The position numbers were made by a program, and so were the translations under genes. The notes below the pieces were generated by a model. It was not told the origin of the DNA. It ran no database searches and saw nothing but the letters and a program-made list of their open reading frames with translations. From Syntrophorhabdaceae bacterium PtaU1.Bin034 (lineage in GTDB: Bacteria > Desulfobacterota_G > Syntrophorhabdia > Syntrophorhabdales > WCHB1-27), in NCBI GenBank assembly GCA_002067405.1, contig MVRP01000008.1, positions 1 through 56,988 on the forward strand: a stretch of 56,988 nucleotides of DNA. The letters are read 5' to 3'. Positions 7,723-14,382 of the stretch are shown here, piece after piece (within the stretch, counting starts at the first letter, position 1; the number at the start of each line of letters is the position of its first letter).

Positions 7723-8496
7723 ATGAAGAGACGCAAACACGGCTGGAACCCCCCGATTAACAGGGAAGAGAAGAGGGCGATAGTAAATCCGGCGGGCCTA
7801 ATCGTTCTTCTGGTCTTACTGATCATGCTCATACCGGCTTGGGCCGACGCCTATATCCAGACCTTCGATTCGGACAATGCCGGCTGGACAGGCTATAGGA
7901 TTAACAGTACAGGCTACATTTGGGGGACACCGGTCGTCAACGGAGGCGGTTATTTGTCTGCTGATGTGACCGGTAGCGCAGATAATCGTCTGTATTCTTT
8001 CGAGGTCTCCGGCACGGCAGTCGGCAGTCTCACCGGGGAGACGCTCACCGTGGCTTACCGGAGCGTGGGAGAGATAACCGGACCATCCGGCCCGAACGTC
8101 CGTTTCTATATCGCCGACATGAGTGGCCACAATTATTTCTTCAGCAACGGCTGGGACGCGAACACGGACGGTAACTGGACAACACTTGAGGTTTTGATCA
8201 ATGAGGCAAACTTCATTCCGTGGTATAAAAACGACGGTATCACCACGTTCGCCCAGATTGCAGCCAATCCCGGATGGATCGGCCTGGCTTTCACCAATGG
8301 TGATTTTTCAATGAACGACAACCTGGGATTCACGAGCGAAGGCGGGGCCGTCGTATCGATCGACAATTTCGGATTTCCGACACCTGATACGGTCCCTATC
8401 CCTGCCGCCTTTTGGTTCATGAGCGTCGGTTTGGCCGGGCTCGTAGGGGCCGGAAGAATAGTGAACTCCAGAAGAAGGGTAAGGGTATCGAAATAG
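7723..8496 (+). CDS. PEP-CTERM (VPLPA-type) protein
   Basis: Encodes 257 residues, with GGGAGGAG before ATG 7723. It has a long charged N-terminus, then a membrane/signal segment (GLIVLLVLLIMLIPAWA, about residues 26-42). The body has a jelly-roll-like pattern: it starts YIQTFDSDNAGWTGYR and repeats aromatic/glycine strands, similar to carbohydrate-binding-like domains of PEP-CTERM proteins. Residues 224-257 are the sorting tail: VPIPAAFWF, a hydrophobic run, then RRRVRVSK. It is expected to be an exosortase substrate. It stands alone between the FKBP operon and a response regulator, with a strong hairpin after its stop. Confidence 0.88.
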   Translation: MKRRKHGWNPPINREEKRAIVNPAGLIVLLVLLIMLIPAWADAYIQTFDSDNAGWTGYRINSTGYIWGTPVVNGGGYLSADVTGSADNRLYSFEVSGTAVGSLTGETLTVAYRSVGEITGPSGPNVRFYIADMSGHNYFFSNGWDANTDGNWTTLEVLINEANFIPWYKNDGITTFAQIAANPGWIGLAFTNGDFSMNDNLGFTSEGGAVVSIDNFGFPTPDTVPIPAAFWFMSVGLAGLVGAGRIVNSRRRVRVSK

Positions 8497-8517
8497 CGTT
8501 GCCGGGTCTGCCTACGT

Positions 8518-8550
8518 ATCGAGGACAGGACTTCATGGTCTGTCCTCGAT
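8518..8550 (+). terminator. Terminator-like hairpin
   Basis: ATCGAGGACA (8518-8527) pairs perfectly with TGTCCTCGAT (8541-8550), with an inner GAC/GTC pair. It lies 22 bases after the PEP-CTERM stop. No proper T-run follows, only an AT-rich stretch. Confidence 0.55.
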
Positions 8551-8666
8551 TGATATATAGTCTAGTTTTATATACATCTATGTCTTTTTTTAACTCCAAA
8601 TTAACATTATTTATATTCAGTCTAAACAATAGCTGGATAGACTGACTCACTGGGAAAAACCCGGCG

Positions 8667-9371
8667 ATGAAGATCCTGGTTGTTGATGATGAAGATGATG
8701 TTCTTGGCCTGGTTTCTGCGAGTTTAGAGCGGGCCGGCTATGCTGTCGTTGCCGTGCGCACCGGAGAGGATGCCCTCGAGGCGCTCAAGAAAGAGAAGCC
8801 TGATCTTGTCGTCCTCGATCTCATGCTGCCTGGAATACAGGGCCTCGACGTGTGCAGGCAGATTCGTCACAATCCTGAATACTCGAACATACCGATCGTC
8901 ATATTGAGCGCCAAAAGCTCGGAGGTGGACCGCGTCCTCGGGTTCGAGATGGGGGCCGACGACTATATTACCAAGCCTTTCAGCGTACGTGAACTGGTGC
9001 ACCGGGTCCGGGTGTCCCTCGGAAGAGCCAGCCTCAAGCCGAAAAAAGCCGACGACGATCGAGGGACGTTTTCGTGCAAAGGACTTTTTGTGGACTTCGA
9101 CAAGTACGAGGTTGTCGTGAAAGGCAGAAGGATTGACCTGTCGCCTATTGCGGCAAAGCTTCTTTTTTTCTTCGCAAAGAATCCCGGCAAGGTTTACACG
9201 CGTGATCAACTGCTGGACCAGGTATGGGGCAACGAGGTCTTCGTGACCCCGCGAAGCGTCGATGTCCAGATCAGCCGGGTCAGAAAGCTGATTGAACAGG
9301 ATCCCCAGAAACCGCGCTATATCGTGACTATCGCGAACGTGGGCTACAAATTCGATGACTCCGGTGCTTGA
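8667..9371 (+). CDS. PhoB/OmpR-family response regulator
   Basis: Encodes 234 residues. Residues 1-120 are a receiver domain: acidic pocket DDED, phospho-acceptor Asp51 in VVLDLMLPG, Ser81 in ILSAK and Lys103 in ITKPF. Residues about 130-232 are a winged helix of the OmpR/PhoB type (LSPIAAKLLFFFAKNPGKVY, then VDVQISRVRKLIE, then VGYKF). It binds DNA as a dimer when phosphorylated (family knowledge). No histidine kinase lies next to it. The hybrid kinase at 53.5-55.5 kb beside pstS is the only one in the window, but pairing them is speculation. The upstream 170 bases are AT-rich and contain AAATTAACATT, which recurs at 11069 and 14208. Confidence 0.93.
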   Translation: MKILVVDDEDDVLGLVSASLERAGYAVVAVRTGEDALEALKKEKPDLVVLDLMLPGIQGLDVCRQIRHNPEYSNIPIVILSAKSSEVDRVLGFEMGADDYITKPFSVRELVHRVRVSLGRASLKPKKADDDRGTFSCKGLFVDFDKYEVVVKGRRIDLSPIAAKLLFFFAKNPGKVYTRDQLLDQVWGNEVFVTPRSVDVQISRVRKLIEQDPQKPRYIVTIANVGYKFDDSGA

Positions 9372-9626
9372 AAGCCCCACTCAACGCCCATGCCCTGCGG
9401 CCACCCTCGATTTTTATGAAAAACGACTTCTTTTTGCCGCCCGCTTCGCAGCTATCTCGCTCTTATCCGCTCCTATCCGTCCTTATCTGTGGCGAAAACG
9501 GCTTCCTTCTTTTGTCCATAAGAAATTTTTCGATCGGTCCATTTAACCTAATTCCGGTCTCGTCCGACAATAAGTATAGAGAGCGTGCCGGCTCTCCTAT
9601 ATCAGGCTGAACTGAGAGGACGAACG

Positions 9627-10046
9627 ATGAAAGACGGCGGTAAGGTGGATATCGATCTGATTATGGCAAATCCGGACTATGAGGAACGGCGGTCGGAGTG
9701 GACCGCAGGCATGTATTTACTTCTCAAAGACACTATAGTCAGGAAAGCGGGAATGATAAGGATACTTGTGGAGAAATCGGAAGACGGGTATATCGTCGTG
9801 GCGGGGCATCAGCTTCTCAAAGCCGCCAGGGACTGCGGTTTTAGGGAAGTGTGCGTGGACATAGTAGACGGCCGGTCAAAAGAAGAATTATTACCACATT
9901 TCGAAAAGCTGGTCGAGGAGTGCTGTCAAAAATCCCGGGCCGGCGCAAACAGGCTGCGTGCCGGCGGAGGACGGCCCTCGCGTTGCCCAGCCCCTTCGAT
10001 AGCCGGGCCGGCACGCAGCCTGAAAAGATATCAAACAACTCGCTGA
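9627..10046 (+). CDS. Small ParB-like domain protein with repeat-derived tail
   Basis: Encodes 139 residues from ATG 9627, after GAGAGGACGA. Residues 40-85 resemble the N-terminal ParB/sulfiredoxin-like fold: IRILVEKSEDGYIVVAGHQL, then KAARDCGFREVCVDIVD, comparable to ParB's GERRLRAA..G..EVPV. The basic arginine pair of true ParB is not clear, so catalytic or CTP-binding ability is doubtful. From about residue 108 the frame runs into a long perfect palindrome (9950-10022), giving a low-complexity R/A/G/P tail unlike the rest. The natural C-terminus may have been replaced. It converges with the gene on the other strand at 10051. Confidence 0.6.
   Translation: MKDGGKVDIDLIMANPDYEERRSEWTAGMYLLLKDTIVRKAGMIRILVEKSEDGYIVVAGHQLLKAARDCGFREVCVDIVDGRSKEELLPHFEKLVEECCQKSRAGANRLRAGGGRPSRCPAPSIAGPARSLKRYQTTR
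9950..10022. repeat. Perfect 16-bp inverted repeat with 41-base loop
   Basis: CAGGCTGCGTGCCGGC (9950-9965) is the exact reverse complement of GCCGGCACGCAGCCTG (10007-10022). It lies inside the 3' end of the ParB-like frame, between two convergent genes. It may be a bidirectional terminator or an inserted small palindromic element. Confidence 0.8.
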
Positions 10047-10050
10047 CCGG

Positions 10051-10320
10051 TTATGGCCGCTCTTTCACTGCCTGGCCGTTTGCCCGCTTCATCGACGAGA
10101 AGCGGGCAACAACAAGCTCCGGGGGCTTGTCTTCGGTTTCTTGCCGACTGCCAATCTTCTGTGCCGGGCCATCAGTTCCACCTGCCCGTCCCTGCCGGGA
10201 CATTGGATTAACGGCAGACTCATCCCTTCGCGCCATTCTGCGTTCTATTTCATTTATTACGAGAAGTGCGACAATGAAAGCGAGCGGAGAACTTCCCAGG
10301 ATCAGATACGATATTTCCAT
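10051..10320 (-). CDS. Small membrane protein, 89 residues
   Basis: On the minus strand, AGGAGG lies five bases before ATG 10320, an ideal ribosome site. Residues 4-24 (SYLILGSSPLAFIVALLVIN) are one membrane helix, followed by a charged R/E/K-rich soluble tail with no recognised domain. The topology suggests a bitopic inner-membrane protein with a cytoplasmic tail. It ends four bases from the stop of the convergent ParB-like gene. I do not recognise the family. Confidence 0.6.
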   Translation of the reverse strand: MEISYLILGSSPLAFIVALLVINEIERRMARRDESAVNPMSRQGRAGGTDGPAQKIGSRQETEDKPPELVVARFSSMKRANGQAVKERP

Positions 10321-10368
10321 TCAAACCTCCTGAAGTAACGATGGGTTTTGTCAAGTCTTCATCCTTAA

Positions 10369-10512
10369 TTATCTTTCTTCGTCTATCGTCGTCTGTCGGC
10401 CGGCCGATCCCATGCGAGGAAATGTCCATCTGCGGCGGTCTGTAAGCCCTCGGGCGCTCCGACGTACATCAAGTACGCCTCCGCGCGACGAGGACTCACA
10501 TCCCATCCCCAT
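10369..10512 (-). other. Possible 47-residue ORF
   Basis: ATG at 10512 is preceded by GAGGAGGTG (10518-10526). The frame gives a short Arg/Ser/Gly-rich peptide that starts MGMGCESSSRGG. The ribosome site is good but the composition is weak, and it overlaps the longer frame ending at 10383. Confidence 0.25.
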
Positions 10513-10847
10513 CTGAACACCTCCTCAAATGGGATCGTCCACCCGAGCCGGAATTGAACTTTCTTGTCGCCAATTCCGGCATCATAGGAGCAGCTGCGCA
10601 ATTGGTTACGGTCGGTTTTAAGCCGACAAGATCGTTCTGTTTTTAACGGTAAAGACTTTCCGTCCAGACCCGGAGAATCCCCTTCTCTCGCGAACATTGC
10701 GGGAACGTCGGGGTTGCGACCCGTCTGTGGACGACGGGTGCCCCGCACCATTGGCAACGGGTCGGACGTGAAGCACTTGAGAGCGAAGAAGAGGTTCGTA
10801 GGGGCTGGCGTACCAGTTATCGAGAACCGATGGTTTTGGTGCTTCAT
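10383..10847 (-). CDS. Hypothetical protein, doubtful
   Basis: A minus-strand frame of 154 codons from ATG 10847, with GGGGAAAG upstream; an in-frame ATG lies at 10868. The product is Arg/Pro/Thr-rich, has no signal peptide, membrane segment or recognised motif, and covers a segment full of inverted repeats. It could equally be a non-coding structured element that happens to stay open. Distinguishing these needs homologs with synonymous substitution patterns. Confidence 0.25.
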   Translation of the reverse strand: MKHQNHRFSITGTPAPTNLFFALKCFTSDPLPMVRGTRRPQTGRNPDVPAMFAREGDSPGLDGKSLPLKTERSCRLKTDRNQLRSCSYDAGIGDKKVQFRLGWTIPFEEVFRWGWDVSPRRAEAYLMYVGAPEGLQTAADGHFLAWDRPADRRR

Positions 10848-10850
10848 GAT
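10539..10850. other. Segment dense in inverted repeats
   Basis: Four stems are visible: GCCGGAATT/AATTCCGGC (10547-10555, 10572-10580), GTCGG/CCGAC (10611-10615, 10623-10627), ACCCGTC/GACGGGT (10719-10725, 10733-10739) and TGAAGCAC/GTGCTTCA (10769-10776, 10839-10846). The last could close a larger fold. On the minus strand the segment leads to the ribosome site at 10518-10526. It may be a structured RNA or a decayed element. Confidence 0.4.
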
Positions 10851-11305
10851 TTGTCTTTCCCCGTCCATGTCTCGTTTAGCCTTCTCTCTCTTTGATATTC
10901 ATGCTCTGTTTTCATGAGATCTTTGACAATATTTAACGCTGATCGAGTTTAACAGAATAAGGGAATGATATTGCCGGGGGATTAGAGGCGTGTTAAATCT
11001 TGATGAAGGCAAAAGCGAACTTTGAAATCGTTTATTCGTGAGACTCCGCATCTCCGATTTTTCACCGGAAATTAACACTCCTGCTATCAAATTGAAACAC
11101 TACCACGATACGCTGATGTTTTGAGTGAGACAGGGCAATCCTATCCGAGAGGATGTCCCTTCGCAATTAATACGGTTCGATTTTTTGATGATAGGAAGTC
11201 TCGAGAAGAGCCGATAACGGTAATGGCGGTAGCCTGTCTCGTAAGCGAAGTAAGACCGCGAATAAAGCAGTCGTGTGGGCGGAAGTAATTTTTTGTGAGG
11301 GGAAT
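10851..11305 (+). promoter_or_regulatory. Gene-free leader region with ops-like motif
   Basis: No convincing gene is seen. AAATTAACACTC occurs at 11069-11080. A small hairpin ATCC-GAGA-GGAT lies near 11150. GGCGGTAGCCT (11225-11235) fits the RfaH-recruiting ops consensus GGCGGTAG-N2-T and lies about 70 bases before the PEP-CTERM gene at 11306. The same 12 bases AATGGCGGTAGC recur at 12774-12785. The functional meaning is inferred. Confidence 0.3.
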
Positions 11306-11983
11306 ATGAGAAAAACTGGCTGTTTCTTGATAGGTCTTGTTCTCGCAGCAACAGCGATCTTTTTCGTACCGCCGCATGTATTGGCTGTGAACTCGGCAAG
11401 CTACATCGACTTTGTCATAGAGGCGCCTCATCCCGACGGGATTGCCGTTTCCTGGTGGGGTGGAGCTTCTCCTTTAACCGGGTTAAATATCAGTGTGACC
11501 GGTATTCAGGGCGATCGTTCGGATGATGATTTTCTTGGCATTACAGGCGGGCTGCTGAGTTTTACGACCGGACCTCTTACATCCTACGACAATACGTCAT
11601 GGCATTTCGGAAGCGGTGGTAATATCGCTCTCACAGGAGGCGTTTCCGCACTCGGGATCGCGTCACCGGATACTCTGCTTTTATGGGGAAGTTTTTCAGA
11701 GGTGAGCGTGCTGAAGGTAGACACGAGATTTAAAGTGATTTTAGCCTCCTCTTATAATGAGTTGAATGCTGACGTGGCGAATTTTTTTGGCGTAAGCGGT
11801 CCTTACGTGGGTAGTTTGAATTTGAGCTTCTTCAGTAACGAGTCGCCCGGCCAGCCATTTACGGCCACTTCTCTGCAGGGTGGACAGATTGAAGCAACTT
11901 CTGTTCCTGTACCGGCCGCCTTCTGGCTTTTCGGTTCTGGACTTTTTGGCATTGCCGCGTTAAGGAAGAGGCGGAGCGTTTGA
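11306..11983 (+). CDS. PEP-CTERM (VPLPA-type) protein, first of a tandem pair
   Basis: Encodes 225 residues from ATG 11306, after GAGGGGAAT. Residues 1-27 are a signal peptide ending HVLA. The body carries blocks shared with the next gene: SPLTGLNISVTGI, LSFTTGPLTSYDNTSWHFG, GGNIALTGG, FKVILASSYNEL and FTATSLQGG. Residues 200-225 are a canonical tail: VPVPAAFWLFGSGLFG, a hydrophobic end, then RKRRSV. No catalytic motif is seen. It is probably a matrix or surface protein processed by an exosortase. Its stop overlaps the start of the paralog. Confidence 0.88.
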   Translation: MRKTGCFLIGLVLAATAIFFVPPHVLAVNSASYIDFVIEAPHPDGIAVSWWGGASPLTGLNISVTGIQGDRSDDDFLGITGGLLSFTTGPLTSYDNTSWHFGSGGNIALTGGVSALGIASPDTLLLWGSFSEVSVLKVDTRFKVILASSYNELNADVANFFGVSGPYVGSLNLSFFSNESPGQPFTATSLQGGQIEATSVPVPAAFWLFGSGLFGIAALRKRRSV

Positions 11984-12741
11984 CGCCCGGGATGGTGGGT
12001 TACTTGTTGGTGAGATGCGCGAACAGATTTTTCTTTTTGACTGCTTTGATCGCGACGCTTTTGATGGCCCCATCCCCGACCTTTGCGACTCCCATTGTGA
12101 AATCATTCTACTTCGCCATAGCAGGAGGTTCGGCAGGGAGCATATTCTGGCCGGGCGGCAACACGCCTCTCACGGGAACGGACATCTCGGTTACCACCAT
12201 AAAGGCCCTCGACGAGAACGATAATCTTATTAATAGCTGGGTAATCAATGATGGAACGCTGACCTTCACAACCGGCAATTACACCGGCAAGGACTTGACA
12301 GCCTGGCATTTCGGACCCGGAGGGAACGTTGCTCTTAGCGGGTCTATTCCGGGCATCGGCATCGAGTCGTCTGTCGCCCTTTTTTCAGGCAGCTTCAACA
12401 GTGTCATTGTCACGCAATCCGGCTCAACATTCAAAGTTGTCAATAGCAGTCTCAATGACACGCTCTACCCCGCTCTAGCCCAATATTTCAATCTCGACAC
12501 GGTTTCCGCCGGCAATTTCAATATAGGTTTCAGAACACTGTCGGGTCAAACCACATTGTTCACGAGCACCAGTATTCAAGGCGGCGACCAGTTATCTCTC
12601 TCTGTACTACATACTTCTCTCCCGACCCCCTTCTGGCTCCTGGCTCCGGGATTTATTGTTCTTTGGGCTAGCAGAAGAAGGCCGAAGCACGGCGGTGTCC
12701 GAAAGGACAATTGCTTAGCAAGTGGCTATCTATCGATTTGA
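11980..12741 (+). CDS. Tandem paralog of the preceding PEP-CTERM protein, atypical tail
   Basis: Encodes 253 residues. TTG 11980 overlaps the previous stop (TTGA) and GGAG precedes it; ATG 11992 is an alternative. The shared blocks are NTPLTGTDISVTTI, LTFTTGNYTGKDLTAWHFG, GGNVALSG, FKVVNSSLNDTL and FTSTSIQGG, showing a tandem duplication. The signal peptide spans about residues 15-38. The sorting signal is degenerate: SLPTPFWLLAPGF replaces VPxPA. The basic cluster SRRRPKH is followed by 14 extra residues instead of ending the protein. Exosortase recognition may therefore be lost or altered. Confidence 0.8.
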   Translation: MTPGMVGYLLVRCANRFFFLTALIATLLMAPSPTFATPIVKSFYFAIAGGSAGSIFWPGGNTPLTGTDISVTTIKALDENDNLINSWVINDGTLTFTTGNYTGKDLTAWHFGPGGNVALSGSIPGIGIESSVALFSGSFNSVIVTQSGSTFKVVNSSLNDTLYPALAQYFNLDTVSAGNFNIGFRTLSGQTTLFTSTSIQGGDQLSLSVLHTSLPTPFWLLAPGFIVLWASRRRPKHGGVRKDNCLASGYLSI

Positions 12742-12774
12742 TCATGGGAGCTCAAAAAAGAGCGCGCAGTCGCA

Positions 12775-13176
12775 ATGGCGGTAGCTTATTTAAACAATGG
12801 CGGGTTTCGTATTTTCAGGCTCGTTATCGGTTTTCAACTGGTCCTGCTTGTAATTGTTGCGTCTTTAATGCCTCATCCGCCTCACACGGCATATTTCAAA
12901 GGCAGTGACAAGGTTGCCCATTTTGCCGCCTATATGACGATGACATTCTGGTTTGCGTGGACTTTTCCGGTACGGTCGGTCAGGCTGAAAATAGGCGCGG
13001 TTTTCCTCATCCTAGGGGCTATCCTGGAATGCCTCCAATGGCTAAGCGGGTATCGCACGTTTGAATATGCCGACATGGCGGCCAATGGATTGGGAGTTCT
13101 TTGCGCCCTGACGTTGACACAAGTCTCCCTTCTGTCGCAAGTCCGAAAAGCGAAGATGGCGGGCAGGAGGTTTTGA
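12775..13176 (+). CDS. VanZ-like membrane protein
   Basis: Encodes 133 residues. Four hydrophobic segments are visible (about residues 14-33, 46-66, 71-90 and 99-117). Motifs SDKVAHFAAYMTM and ILECLQWLSGYRTFEYADM with AANGLG match the VanZ-like family (D-K-x-x-H-F, then E-x-x-Q and D-x-x-x-N-x-x-G). VanZ-like proteins often occur in exosortase/exopolysaccharide loci, but their function is not settled. The start codon lies inside AATGGCGGTAGC, the 12-base motif also found at 11222. No strong ribosome site is visible. Confidence 0.85.
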   Translation: MAVAYLNNGGFRIFRLVIGFQLVLLVIVASLMPHPPHTAYFKGSDKVAHFAAYMTMTFWFAWTFPVRSVRLKIGAVFLILGAILECLQWLSGYRTFEYADMAANGLGVLCALTLTQVSLLSQVRKAKMAGRRF

Positions 13177-13445
13177 TGCGGATTCTTGTTCTATACATTG
13201 ATATTATCAGTGAATTGCACCCCATAAATAGTGTTTACAAACCGTTATATCATGTGGCATAGAACGTATCCACGGTAAACTGCAAAGCGGAAGGGCCACG
13301 CGGAACTGCGTTGCGGGTTGATAAAGACGGAAACCAGTTGCATATTGCAGGTTGTAGCTAAAAGCGGAAGGGTGGAAGAAGGAGCCGGTTATGGCAAAGA
13401 CTGAGACTGTCTCGTGTAGCCAAGGTCGATGCGATGAGGTGAAGC

Positions 13446-13697
13446 ATGGATGAAGATAAATTGCTGGAAAGGATTACTGTCAATCCCGCAATATTTAACG
13501 GAAAGCCAATAATCAAGGGAAGGCGTCTGGCCGTCGAACACGTCTTGGGCATGCTGGCTGCCGGTGATACTGCTGAAACCATTCTCGAGGGTTACCCGTG
13601 GCTTGAAATGGAGGACATTCAAGCGTGCTTGGCGTACGCTCATAGGATTGTTGCTCACGAAAGGATCGAGCCGCTCTATCAAGAAACGGGGACATGA
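13446..13697 (+). CDS. DUF433-type antitoxin
   Basis: Encodes 83 residues, with GAGG six bases before ATG 13446. The sequence ITVNPAIFNGKPIIKGRRLA, then VLGMLAAGDTAETILEGYP, then LEMEDIQACLAYA is the classic DUF433 winged-helix pattern (N-P-x-x-x-G-K-P-x-I-x-G-T/R-R-x). These proteins pair with DUF5615 PIN-like toxins. The stop overlaps the next start (ATGA at 13694-13697), supporting a toxin-antitoxin operon. AAAGCGGAAGGG occurs twice upstream (13284-13295 and 13361-13372) and might mark its operator. Confidence 0.88.
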   Translation: MDEDKLLERITVNPAIFNGKPIIKGRRLAVEHVLGMLAAGDTAETILEGYPWLEMEDIQACLAYAHRIVAHERIEPLYQETGT

Positions 13698-14034
13698 GAA
13701 TACTTCTGGATGCTTGCGTCTGGGGTAAAGCAAAGGAAAGACTCGCACAAGATGGCCATGATGTCGTTTGGGCCGGTGACTGGGATGAAGATCCGGGGGA
13801 TTTGGAAATCCTTGAACGCGCCCACAGAGAAAGACGGCTGCTCGTCACCCTTGATAAAGATTTCGGAGAACTGGCAATAGTCCGCATTCGGGCATCATGA
13901 GGCTTGTTAATATTTCGGCCAAAAGACAGGCCGAGGTATGTCTGTATGTACTCGACCGATACCGGGAACCACTTCAACATGGCGCTATCCTCACCGTCGA
14001 GTCAAACAGGGTAAGAATAAGGCCGCCTGATTAA
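13694..14034 (+). pseudogene. DUF5615 PIN-like toxin, frameshifted
   Basis: The first frame (13694-13900, 68 codons) starts MRILLDACVWGKAKERLAQD and continues LLVTLDKDFGELAIV, the PIN-like DUF5615 core with its acidic residues. It then stops early. A different frame from about 13882 continues with PHSGIMRLVNISAKRQAEVC, then VESNRVRIRPPD and stop at 14034, exactly the usual C-terminal half of the family. The gene therefore appears to have an indel near 13878-13885. Either the toxin is inactive while the antitoxin remains, or this is a sequencing error. Confidence 0.8.
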
Positions 14035-14382
14035 TAGTACACGGGAGTAGCTTTATGAAGACAAAACGTCTGGCTAAGGCGGCACGATCTTGTAGAACTC
14101 TCAAAGGCAAGAATAACGCACCCCCCGGCAAATGTTAGTGAAAATGGTAGACATGACGACGAGATGCGTTGTGCCCTTAACATCCATCCCCCCGTTACAT
14201 TCATTCTAAATTAACACTCAAGCCATCAGTCCCTAACATCCCGACCTGGAATTCATTATCAAGACAGCCTGGGAATGGGAGAGGAAGCAGTAGAATCCGG
14301 CACCGACATTGAGTTGCTCACGAAGCCTGATGGCCTCACCACGGCGCATGTTGGATGTGACCGAGAGTAAGTACTCGAACTC
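14035..14382 (+). promoter_or_regulatory. Leader of the exopolysaccharide locus
   Basis: No gene is recognised. It contains AAATTAACACTCA (14208-14220), sharing 12 bases with 11069-11080. It is the natural place for the promoter of the long plus-strand locus, but no convincing -35/-10 or sigma-54 pair is seen. A GATCGC/GCGATC hairpin lies just after the next start codon (14404-14417). Confidence 0.3.

Noticed and set aside
6384..7832. Long minus-strand open frame (482 codons)
   Set aside because: It lies opposite the FKBP-thioredoxin gene, has no ribosome site and a protein composition typical of an antisense shadow.
10540..10600. tRNA-like segment on the minus strand (GTTCAATTCCGGC)
   Set aside because: The T-loop-like string has no matching stem, and no acceptor or anticodon arms can be formed.
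14066..14090. Sigma-54-like CGGCACG before the exopolysaccharide locus
   Set aside because: The -12 element is off by one base and lacks GC, so the spacing rule fails.
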